From Mansonella perstans (lineage: Eukaryota > Nematoda > Chromadorea > Rhabditida > Onchocercidae), in the NCBI GenBank assembly GCA_037074765.1, contig JBAMDO010000264.1, forward strand, positions 1 to 64,000: DNA of 64,000 bases, written 5' to 3'. The position numbers and the translations under genes are program-made. Under the pieces are notes generated by a model. It saw only the letters and a list, made by a program, of their open reading frames with translations, had not been told where the DNA came from and searched no databases. Below are positions 42,601 to 53,224 of this stretch, piece after piece (positions within the stretch are counted from its first letter, which is position 1; the number at the start of each line of letters is the position of its first letter).

Positions 42601-44508
42601 AAATTTTTGGATGTAACGTTTTTCACTTATAGATAATTTAAAAGAAAAACTTCAAGAGAAGTATTCAGAAATAGCATAAAATTTGCGAAATTCGAAATTG
42701 GCACATGTTTTGAAGAATTTCAACAGATCTTTGAAACTTTTGGAACGTAAATTGAAACTGCAACTAAAAAAATGCGAATTTTGATTGTTAGTCATTTAAT
42801 TAACTTAAAAGTGTCAATTTTTCTAGTGTATTCTTTTTAAAAGATCTTTCAGTAAAAATTTCACTGTATTAAATTTGAAATTTTAACGTTAGCTAGAATA
42901 AGTTATCGTTGTTATTTTTTTGATCCAAACAAATAATTTTAAGTGTGAATTGAATAGAAATTGTTTACAATAAGCAGTTTCTCACTAAAGGACAATCCTT
43001 CTTTTCAACATCTATCAAAAATTTGTGGCCTGTTTCTTCTTACAAGCAAATAGTTTCGGTGAGCAAACAACGAGATTTTATAGCAATGAATGAAAAATCT
43101 TGAAATTGAAAATGTTAGAGAAGTAATTTGATACTTGCTTCAAATAGCAATTGCTAACTTTAATAAATTTCTCTAACAATTTTATGATTTTTGGCAATTT
43201 TAGACTGGAAAATGTTTGATGTTAATTAGCCAACATACAGCAATATCAGTTACATGTAAAAAAAAATGGAAAAAAAGTTGGAAGAAGAAGAGATATTTGG
43301 ATGGAAAATATTAAAAGTAAAGCGACAAAATTTGCAAAATAAAATTAACTCTCTTGAAACTATAAATGTTTTGAAAAATATTGGTTCATTTCTAAATATT
43401 CATTACAGATCACAACTGATACGTATATATAGAAACACCATAATCATTTATACGTCTTTGCCCTATTCGCTTCATATTTCCAACATTACACACTAATGCG
43501 AGGTCATATGTTAGATGATCGCATAGTCCAATTCTATGAACTCAGTGCGTCTTTGACAGATAAGTCACTAATGAAAAAAAAAAATGAATTTATGGAATGA
43601 ATGAATAATCACTCGATCGATTAAATAACTGAACAAACATAAATCATTGAATGATTCGTTGTTGTTAAACGCACAGAACAAAAATTGATTAGATAGTAAG
43701 TAAATTTGTAAAATCAATTCAACTATTTTATGTTTAATTAAAAAAAATTAATTTAACTTAAATTAATTTTTTTTAATTTAATTTTGTTTAATTAATTTAA
43801 TAACAGTAAGAATAATTTGAATTGATTTTTTTTTTCATTTTTGCAAAATCGATTAGTAATTTTGGTTGTTTATTTCCCAGAGCAAAATCGTCACTAGCAA
43901 TGATATCTTTCCTTTTTTTAAAGTTTTCTTCCTCATTGTCTAAAATTAGCACAACCTGATTGGATAAGATAATTACGTGTTCCACTTACAAAAGCTCATC
44001 AATAATAGTATTCTATTAATTTGGATATCATAAAATTGCATTCATCTTCAAAAAGTTTTTCAGAAATAACAAGTTGCAATATTAATTAACAATATTAATG
44101 AAATTGATTACAGCGACGCCAATTTTTATCAATTAAAAGTAACAGATTAATTATAAATTAATTGGAAGATAATAAAATAATAATTATTTAGTAGAAATAA
44201 TGATATTAACAATCAGTGATTTAATTAATTAATAATAACAGTATTGGTAATTTTATTAATTAATAATAGTGATGCTAACAACAATAACAATAATTGCTGT
44301 TAATTAATTAATAATAACAATAACCAATATGCTAAGAAGTGATGAGTGATAACTGCGACGCAATAAAAGCATGGCATTATCAAAGATAACCAACCTCAGC
44401 GAGTTGTTTCACTATATCAGCTGTAGTGGTAAGATTGTTATAATCATTATCATCACTACTATCAGCAGTATTGTTAGTTATATAAAATCTGTCACTTGCG
44501 CCGCTCAT
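33563..44508 (-). CDS. trak-1: TRAK/Milton kinesin adaptor for mitochondrial transport
   Basis: Milton/TRAK links kinesin-1 and dynein to Miro on mitochondria. Exons read in phase: 44395-44508 (ATG 44508, MSGASDRF, ending TTTADIVKQLAE), 39801-39874 (KEKDLELAAKIGQSLLEQN), 39361-39495 (NEFLDEALNASNDLVTQLRH), 38324-38396, about 37872-37970, about 37335-37451, about 36970-37140 (QERYTEVLAMLHDAKEELR), about 36513-36599, about 36140-36315, about 35080-35356, about 34797-34990 (MGEPGQPGTRDLRWSIKKL), about 34600-34672, about 34165-34430 (HHWQRIT) and 33563-33731. The IVKQLAE-KEKDLELAAKIGQSL join is the HAP1/Milton N-terminal signature (RLLEEKERDLELAARIGQSL in mammals). The PGQPGTRDL and HHWQ blocks mark the TRAK C-terminal half. 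Coiled coil spans most of exons 2-7. An ATG at 40021 is intronic: it lies in front of a clean TATTACAG acceptor at 39875. Confidence 0.9.
39631..39694 (+). repeat. (ATC)n microsatellite in trak-1 intron 2
   Basis: About 64 bp of CAT/ATC trinucleotides with a few interruptions, between the exons at 39361-39495 and 39801-39874 of trak-1. It would read as Asp, Met or poly-His depending on strand and frame but sits between clear splice sites, so it is not translated. Confidence 0.9.
41430..41660. other. GC-elevated island in trak-1 intron 1
   Basis: Roughly 200 bp visibly richer in G+C than the surrounding intron. Plus strand: open for about 38 codons ending at 41575 (includes VEKFAYSRDVVSYAAINIPV). 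Minus strand: open for about 45 codons (includes VKSPSKRLLWLGIYGNIYRS). No ATG-initiated long ORF and no family recognised. Candidates are an insertion from elsewhere, a non-coding RNA, or a relic exon. Confidence 0.3.
42403..42477 (+). repeat. Four tandem copies of a 19-bp unit
   Basis: Unit GAACGAAAAATTTGCTTTT at 42403, 42422 and 42441, with a fourth copy from 42460 carrying one substitution (GAACAAAAAA) and a truncated end. It lies inside the 4.5-kb first intron of trak-1. The near identity of the copies points to recent expansion. Confidence 0.92.
44100..44340. repeat. Degenerate AATTAATTAATAATAA-type repeats
   Basis: Several imperfect copies of TTAATTAATTAATAATAACA-like sequence within 240 bp, next to trak-1 exon 1 on its intron side. 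Low-complexity, palindromic AT sequence, with a similar palindromic tract at 43739-43800. No coding content. Confidence 0.6.
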
Positions 44509-47261
44509 CGGACAACCAGCGCACACTTCTGAAAAAACACTAATCGAAATTTAAAATTTTTCATATTTTATATGCAAATTTAAGGATGACAATAGAATCT
44601 GCATCATAGTAAGCGCAATGTAAGACAAAATATCAAATTTAAAAAAAAAATTGATTTCAATTTCAGCATATTATCGGAAATTACAAGTATGCACAGTTAA
44701 TAACCATTAGTCATTGTTTAATGAAATTTTAAAAGTCAAGTGTTATTTACATTTAATTTTTGCACAAGTACATTTTATATCAAAATTTCTTTCAGCCTCT
44801 CTGAAACGAAATTTAAACAAAAGGATCAGTATACAAGAAATGAGAAATGAAAAAAAGAGAAAACGTAACAGGACGGAAAATTGATTTGCAGTAAGAAAGT
44901 AAAATATAAAATGCTTCCTACCACCGGTGAAAGAAAAACGGAATGTGTTATTGAAATAGAGCTAGTATTGAAAAGAAGGAAACTTTATGGCCAAAATTGC
45001 AATCATTTAATCGAACAAACTAGAATTAGAAAAAAATGATAAGCACGAAAAAGGCAAATTCAATTTATTTGCTTCTTTTTATTAGGAGAACTAACAAAGT
45101 TCCGAAAACATCTCAATCTAGTGATCAAAAAAGGTACTAATTAACTGTTGAACTGAGTATTACAAATTTATTTGTTAGTAAAATAGTTAGCTGAGAATAG
45201 AGGGATTCTATAGCATAAAATCATCCAGTTTACACTCTCATATGCAATCCATAACGATTGCTTAATTTTCTCTCTTAAAAATTACAAAATTAAAAAATAG
45301 GAAAACTTGAAAATCCATTGTCAATTTACTTTCGTAATTTGAGTGAGGAGAAATATTAAGCATATGTAATGATAATGTACACCGATGAGAATAACAGAGG
45401 GAAAAGTGAGGAAAAAGTAAGGTAGTCTATAGGCTCTCTGAAAAAGAGTAAAATTTGATGAAATTTCAATAATATATTGCTGAACATTTTGAAATTTCTT
45501 ATCGCAAATGGAAAATTTATCAAATTTCTTTAATTTTCATGAAGAAAATGCGTAGCAATGTGGATAATTGATGAAATGGTTATGGATGCACAAATTACAT
45601 GTAGAAATTGAAGACTTTGTCTTCTCATTATTTTTTCTTTTTACAACCTACGACAGCTGATATTAGAAAAAAGAAAACACGCCCAGTAATTTAACTGAGT
45701 CAATCGAATTTCACATACTTATTTAAAAAAAAAATTCAAACAAAACAATTGAGAAAATTTCACTTTTGAGCAAAAAAAGACTATGACAGAAGTTATCAGA
45801 AGAAATTAATTAATCATTAAATGAAAGGGATGAACAAAGCATGCAATATTTCAATGAATTATATAACTACGATCATAGCATCAGTCAATGAAAAATAGAA
45901 AACAAGAAATGAATGCTGAAAAAATTGAATTAAAAACACTCAATTTTCAAAAATCCTTTGCAACATTCACTCTTTCAGACAGCCATAAATGTCAACAAAA
46001 CAGCTGATATTGACTAACCACGAAACAAATTCATGCATCCATTCTTCTTTCCTCATTTTTTGAAATTGTCTCTGCATATTTTCAACTTGCAACGAGATTA
46101 ATGAGCCCAATTGTTGATAGTTAAATGGAATTTAATGAACGAACTTGATTTTGGACAGAATAAAATTAAAATCGCTGCAACAAAGAATTTTTTACACAGC
46201 AATTTTTGTTACATTGTGCTTTAATAACCCGAACAACTAGCTCATTGAGAAGAAAATTTTGAAAAATTTTAACGAACTTATTCCCAATCCTCTCTTCTAA
46301 CAGGAATGAAACATAAAGAATCGATGGGAAATTGAATCGACAATTGCTCACCTCTCTTTCTTTCTTTCTCCTCCCTTTGGAAAATGACTTTGGAAAACTG
46401 AAAATAATACAAATTGAAAAGAAAGTTATCCAAGTTATAAGAAATGCAGGTATCGCTTAAGTGATAAACATTTCCGATACTTCAAATGACCTTTACCGTC
46501 ATCTCAATTATCTTAATTTTTGATCAGACGGAAAATGACTGAAGCAAAATAATATCAGTCTCTCAGTTATGTCTTAAACAAAAAGTATGAAAATAAAGGA
46601 GAAAGACCGTTTTTTAAAATTAATTTATAAAAATGTTAAAATATCAATTTATTTAATTTCAATAAATAAATACGAATTATTTATTTTAGATTAATATTAT
46701 TTCCCTCCAAATTGTGCTATAACATTCTATAAACAAAAAAAGAAAGAATGAGGAGAGAAAGAGAAAAAGGGCGACAGAAAAAGAGAAAAACAAACAGAGT
46801 TCATTTTAAAAACTTTAAAGGATTACTGCCATGCAAAATATAAGCTTTAACGAAAGCTCAAACATTTCAATGTTACAACGCAATGTGAATCATATTACAC
46901 AAATGATTCATATCTATTTATTGATTGATCTTGTTCAGTAAATGCAATTAATCAAAATTATTTCTAAACTTTCAAAAAACTCAAATACTTTTTGATGTGC
47001 AAATTAAAAAATGTCTGTAGTATTTTGTTCAGTCATAAATTTCTTAATAAATTTTTATTTATATCATTACATCAGATTAAATTTTCATATCATTAAAATG
47101 ATACTTTGATAGTTGAAAGATGGTTTGAAAAAAATGAAAAAAAAAAATTAAAATTTAATTAGGGCTTCGATAGCTTATCGTATCATTACTTTTAAAAATT
47201 TGTTTGATAATACACAAAACGCCACAAACATTTGTTAATAAATTATCCTGCAAAAGTTTTA

Positions 47262-47281
47262 ATATATATATATATATATAT
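47262..47281 (+). repeat. (AT)n microsatellite
   Basis: Uninterrupted TATATATA run of about 20 bp in the trak-1 upstream spacer. A similar run lies at about 12304-12327 in front of ubr-1. Confidence 0.9.
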
Positions 47282-49122
47282 GTCGTGATCGTTCTCATTA
47301 AATTCTCACTCACATGCATGCAAGAAAAAAACTTGAGAATATTAAGAAAAATTTATTTCTATTCATCATTGCTATCCTTAATAGTATTATCAAATTAGGC
47401 GAAAATTTCACACTATCAAATTTATTTGCGAAAGAAGAAATTTACGATTTAATTGAAGGAGAATAAATAACTGAATTGCAATGAAAGCTATGCATTGCAT
47501 TCATATTGCATGTTTGTATATTGCATGTAGGAAATGCGAAAAAATTTTCATTTCGATGAAAAATATTATGAAAAATTCATTTCTATTTGCATAAATCCGA
47601 TGCAAATCCGATGCATACGCTAAATGAATAAAAGAACAAAGACAAAATTTAGCACCAATGAAAATATTTGTGAAAAAAATTGCATTAATTTTAATGATGA
47701 TAATGAACAATGTAAATATGTAAAACAAAATAAACTTGAATATTTCATGTCGAAATTTTTAATTTTAAATTTGTTAAGTTCCAAAGAATTCGGCCACATT
47801 ATGTCTCTCTTTTAACAATTTAAATTATTACAACACTTCATATTTTGTAACAGATGTGAAAGAACAAATCTGGCTTATTTATTTGTAACAGCTTTTATCA
47901 TTATAACATTTTATAGTTATCAAATGTAAATTTCTAAAATGCTACGGTAAATAATTCAGACTAAATCTTTTTTTTTTTTTTTATAACAAACCAGCATAAT
48001 TTTGTAATCGATAATTATGCATTGTAAATTCAAATAAAAATGTTTTGGAAGAAAACTTTTTTTCAGGATTTTTTAGATTTAAGTTGGCATTTAGCTCGAA
48101 TCAATCAAATATAATACTCAAACTTCGTAAAATATTTCTTTTTTTTTTGTCATATGAATATTTTGGTAGAGCTATAGTTGTAAAATATTGCCAAACAGCA
48201 CTATGCATTAGAATGAAAGATTTGTTGGTTGTCCTGGAAGAAAAGCCAAGTAAAGAAGAGAAGAGTCATAAGCTCCAATAAAAATCTATAATATGAGGAG
48301 AGGACTTCTTCTTCTTCTTTTTAAAATAGGCTGCTTCGATGGTCAATTAAATAAAATAGTCAGAGAGCATATTTGCTTGATTTAATAGTTTGTCGGAGTT
48401 GCGGTTGCTATCGTTATTGCTGTTATTATTGTCGTACTAATTCGTCGTTGCTGTTTTGCTATACTCTTATCTTTAATTGATAAAACCGATCAATAATGGA
48501 AATAAACATATTGCTTGTATAAAAATATATTATCAGATAGAACAATAAATATTTTTCGTCTCTCGCCTTCTCTCTCTCTCTTTCTTTTCTTGTAACTTAA
48601 AAATTTAAAATTTTTGATTAAATTAATTTAAATTAAAACAAATGTATTTTTTTGTAAACTAAAACAAATTAATTTGCAAAGAACAAACGAAAAATTTTAT
48701 TAGAAAATATCCATTAACAGGAAAAAAATTTTGTTGATAATTGTAAATTTGTTCATTTAGCTCTAATGTATAACAATATTTAATAATATTGATATCTTTG
48801 AGTTTCATAATAGTAGTTAAATCAATTTATATTATTTCAAATGTTACATCAGTTCAATTCCCTGATTCCATGGAATGCTCATGAATGTAACAAACTGTGA
48901 TATTGCGATATAAAATTATTGTGATATAAAATTATACTAAATTATTCGAATATTTCAGCTATTCATTTCTTTTACAAAAGAATGATTTCATTGAAGAAAA
49001 ATACTGAAAAAATATTTGTTAAACTATATAAGTCGAATATACAATGGAATCAAAATTCAAATGTCGTCAAAAAATCTTTGAAATGAAACTTTTGTTAAAT
49101 GGGAGACATTTTCAGATAATCT

Positions 49123-49156
49123 CTTAACCAATTAGGTTTTTTCCTAATTGGTTAAG
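49123..49156 (+). repeat. Perfect 14-bp inverted repeat with 6-nt T loop
   Basis: CTTAACCAATTAGG, then TTTTTT, then CCTAATTGGTTAAG: arms fully complementary with no mismatch. In RNA from the minus strand the loop would be A6. It is isolated in the spacer. It could be a structured RNA element, a small foldback element or a cruciform. Confidence 0.85.
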
Positions 49157-50271
49157 GTGAATTAAAAATGATGGAAGTAGCAATGGCAGTCGGTAATAAC
49201 CTTCAATTTAAATTTCCCACAGAATCAATTACAGTAATATGTTGTAGACGAGAATAGGTGGATTTTTTATCAATCCATCGCATTGTCTTTTTTTTTTAGA
49301 ATGAGTTTTTGAAGGACAAATAGAAATGATACCATTAGTGTTAATGATGCGAAGAATTCATTGGAGAATTCCTGACTTTCAATTTCTGATTCCGAATTTA
49401 AATATTTGCTTGACACATTAAGTCATATGGTATCATATCTTCCGATGACTTTCAAGGGACAAAAATTTTTTCAAATAAATGAACGTTTAATTTCATTTTC
49501 ATTTTACAGCAAATAAATTAATATTCCAAATGATTTTTGGTGTGAGAAAATCTTCAATATCTTTCGTGTTTTTTTGAAAGAAATAGAGTAGTAAAAAAAA
49601 TTATTAGATAATGAGTAAATGTTTAAAAAAAATGAATTAATAATTAATTTTTTCATTAAGTTTTTTCTCTTCATTAAGCTTTTTCTCTCTTTTTCTTTTT
49701 TAAATGGAAAAGAAGCAAAGAGAAAAAAATAAACTGTTTGTGGCAGAGAAAAATATTTTAGCAACGATATAAATTTGTATTGACAAGAAAAGAGTTTATC
49801 ATACGCTTATTGAAAAATGTCAACTTTTTTGCGACAAATTACATAAAAGAATTAATTGATTAGCGCCATTTTGATGAAATTTTCTTCTATGTTATCATTT
49901 ATTTGCTTGCTTATTGTTTTCGTTATTAGCTTTATTTGTTTATTGTTTATTTGTTTGTTCTTAGTTATTTTTTAGATATAAATAACATTTGAAAAAGTAA
50001 CATAATTAACATATGATCTATAAGCGGCAAAGAATAAAATTCAGTTGTAAAATTATTTTTTTTCACTATGATAAATATTTCATCGAACTTAATTCAAGCT
50101 TTAACTTATAACTTTTAAGAAATGAAAAGAAAAAAATTAACTTTTCTTCGTTGATTTCTTACGAAATCCCACCTAATCAATTATTATTAGCTGGGAAGAA
50201 ATTTGACAATTATAGCTTGAAAAGCTTTTTTTGAATGTTTGAAAACTATTAAAAGGACAGTTGCGCTTCGG

Positions 50272-50556
50272 CTAAGTAGTTGACTTAAAGATTTCACATG
50301 TGAGTGATGAATTTTGGAAAAAAAATTTTGTAAGCGGTAAATTTTTGAAGTCCTCAATTGGTTCATATATGTCTGTCATTTCAGTTATGCTTTTTGTGTT
50401 TATAGCTGTATATCTCTTCAAATGGGACAAAAAAGCTGAAAATAATCCTTGGTGAGGTGTTACCTTGGAGGGGACAGTATCTTCACCACTACTTTTTTCA
50501 TAATTTCGGGAAGCTACCAATGATAAAATATAATGTTTCCAAGTGCTTTGTTAAAT
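50272..50556 (-). CDS. Unassigned open frame, possible exon
   Basis: About 92 codons open on the minus strand, including [18 protein letters not shown] and [18 protein letters not shown], ending in a stop at 50272. Codon and residue composition is more protein-like than the low-complexity ORFs nearby. No ATG at the beginning, so if real it is a 3'-terminal exon. I recognise no family. It lies on the same strand as trak-1 and the receptor gene. Confidence 0.22.
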
Positions 50557-51708
50557 GTTGAATCAACAATACTGGTTTTTTGGCGTTTGTTGAAGCTAAG
50601 GATAATGTATCTTTTAGTATTTACTGTAATTGTCAAGAAGATTAACTTCCACCACATCACCACTGCAGTTTTCTTACATTAAACACATAACTAATGTTAA
50701 AATCTCTTTCTTTCCAGCAATCATACAATCTTTTGCTGTATCTTTTAACTTTTATTTTCGCTTCTCTCCTACGTTACTTGCATTTAAATCTCGTTTATTA
50801 TTTGCATAACTTAATGCATTTACTGTACCTATACAATTTCCCATAATGATCTTCTTCATTCTTTTTTTAATTTCTATCGTTTAGATTTAAACACGAAATA
50901 AGCGATATACAACTGTTCTTTTCAATAGTTACACTTTCAAAAAAGCCTTTCAAACCACAGTTATCAAATTTCTTTTCATCTTTTCTTTTATTCTTACTGT
51001 TAAAGATCAATTTATTTGCAATTAAATTTTCTAAGAAAGTGACAACTATGTTTTGAAAGTTTTTTTTAGAAGTGTAACATTGGCTTTTCATCGACCTTGA
51101 ATTGTGCTACTTCTTGGCTTTTGCGCAATCTTGGGAATTTGAAAAATTGGTTTCATTACTAATCTGCCAGCTACCATTCATTTCTGCTACACTAACCAAT
51201 TCCAATAACATTTCCACAGAGTGATACAGTTTTTTTAGAAAAATATAAATTAAAAAAAAATTGAAATTTCAAAATTCTCACAAATATGAAAAAAACTTTC
51301 ATATTGCTTCCAGTTATCAAACAACAAGTGTGCAAAAAATTTATTACTTATGTATAAGATTATTTTATAGTATCTGAAAGGTTCTGATCGATATGCCCAA
51401 CGAAAAGAATACGAAAAGAATTTAAAATTTAAAGGCAGGTTTTTAGAATAGATGAAAAACTTCCCCTTTTGATTTACGGAAAAAATTACCAATTAACAAT
51501 TAATGATATCTAAGCTTTTATTTCGCAGTAAATTTCATTAAGGTTTCCATGATACTGAGAAATGCATATTTACACAAATATCACATTATGTCTTTAATTA
51601 GAGAAAGTGTGAAATATTCATGAAAGTTACATTTTGCAAATAGACCTAACATTCTTATAAAAGAAACTAACGGAAAAATATTTTCAACAAACTAAATACA
51701 AATTCTAG

Positions 51709-51886
51709 ATAAGCCAACTGCTTCTGAGCTTCTAAATTCAATAAAATTTTCGAATAAAAAAAAGGCCAAAGGATTAATTTGATGGATCCTTGAAATAGTC
51801 GAAATTCAAGATGGATCGTTGTGAATTCCGACAATTTTTGATGATAAGCCAACTGCTTCTGAGCTTCTAAATTCAATAAAATTTTC
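51709..51886. repeat. 44-bp direct repeat, copies at 51709-51752 and 51843-51886
   Basis: The two copies are identical over 44 bp and start 134 bp apart. On the minus strand both fall in one open frame (51667-51921) and encode the same peptide, KILLNLEAQKQLAY. Perfect identity suggests a recent duplication or conservation of the peptide. Confidence 0.9.
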
Positions 51887-51947
51887 AATTCATTTCTTCC
51901 TACTTTCCGAAAATTTGTCAAATTTTATGATTTAAAAAAAAAATCAT

Positions 51948-52508
51948 CCAATTTCAGTGTAATAGCTGTCGTGAATATTAACTTTCTAAGTTCCAGTGCT
52001 GAAATTTTGTTTTTCTTTATGATTTCATCAAAGCATTTATTTGCCAATGACGGCGAAGTATTTTTTCCACTTCCTTAAAGTAAATTGTAAACATAATAAA
52101 TTAATGTCCACATTAAAATGCAATTGAATTTTTAAATAAGAATCTGTAAATTACAAGACTAATGGTGGTATTAATTTAAAAAGGAAATTAATAGTAGTAA
52201 ATGACATTGTGAGTTTCATAATGATAATTATGACTGGTTGGAAAAACTAATTAACCAAAAGAATTCAAACAATTCCTTACTGGAATTTGAAGCAAAATTT
52301 CATGATAAGAAGTTTTGATTAAAGAAAAATATTCAAATACAAAAAGTCATTTTGAAAATTTTTACATGGAAGTTCCAAATAATGGAGTTTTGAAATAAAA
52401 AGTACTTATACCAGTACTTGAAACACCATCAATTCATCACTGAGCATCCGGAGTATTACTAATATGCTTGTCACTTTTCTCTTAAGTATAAATTTCGACA
52501 GCTCTTCC
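51948..52508 (-). CDS. Possible two exons of an unrecognised gene
   Basis: Tentative. Exon A at about 52404-52508 follows a TTTTTGGAACAG acceptor, reads EELSKFILKRKVTSILVILR and has donor-like GT sites at its end (GTACTG, GTATAAGT). Exon B at about 51940-52073 follows a TTTACTTTAAG acceptor and reads NKCFDEIIKKNKISALELRK to a stop. The two do not join in phase with the donors I can see, so a further exon or another donor is needed. Downstream of the receptor gene, same strand. Family unknown. Confidence 0.22.
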
Positions 52509-53224
52509 TGTTCCAAAAAGAAATTATCATTTAGATTTTTTAAAAAAATTGTAAAAAGTTTTCAAAAATTTCTTCAATAAAAGTCACTATTTAAAATAAT
52601 TCTAATTAACTGAATGGTGAAAATATCACTAATCTTCTGAGTTTTTCATTGAAACTTTTTATTATAAGTATTTTCGAGAAGTATAGACAATCGAGAGATA
52701 CAGAGAATGATGAATTCCTTTCCCTCTGTTGCCTTCTTACTTCAGTTTAATAATTTATTATTAAATAAGCTTAGTTTAATAATTTAAACAATCAATTAAC
52801 AGCTAATGTTTGAAAATTTGACAAGGAAGACAATGTGATTGGGAATTTTCAAAAAGCAAGCTAAATTTAGTATATGTTTATTGGTTTACTGCCGTTAATT
52901 TTTTTTGTAACATCTTTATTCAATTCTCCTCGAAAACTTATTTCCATCGCATAAAATATCTCAAGAATGCGAGAGAAATTTGTCAGTTAAAAAGAAAAAA
53001 ATAGAGTAAAAATGCAAAAAAGCAAAGAGAAGAAATTAAAAAGTTAATTTGATAACGATGCAATTTTTCATGCGTTTCAAGCTTTAGTGAAAATAATTAG
53101 CATTAAAATTTAATAAAAGTAATTTTGCATTGATTAAACTTGCAAAGATTAGACTGTGATAAATAATTTCATTAGTATTTCTTCTTCGTTTCAAAAAAAT
53201 GAGTACAAAAATTATTAGAAATAT

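Larger units (their letters stand above)
44529..53224. other. Long AT-rich spacer between trak-1 and the nicotinic receptor gene
   Basis: 8.7 kb with no confidently recognised gene. It should contain the trak-1 promoter and the receptor gene's 3' UTR. Items worth note inside it are listed separately: an (AT)n tract at about 47262-47281, a perfect hairpin at 49123-49156, a 44-bp direct repeat at 51709/51843, and minus-strand exon-like ORFs at 50.2-52.8 kb. Most other ORFs are poly-Phe/Lys/Asn low-complexity frames. Confidence 0.5.

Noticed and set aside
48045..48281. 78-codon plus-strand ORF
   Set aside because: No true ATG at its start and Phe/Lys-rich composition typical of AT-rich non-coding DNA.
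48391..48498. Plus-strand frame with a TM-like stretch and RRCC after a TTTAATAG site
   Set aside because: It derives from GTT/ATT/GCT triplet-rich sequence, which gives hydrophobic peptides by chance; no upstream exons found.
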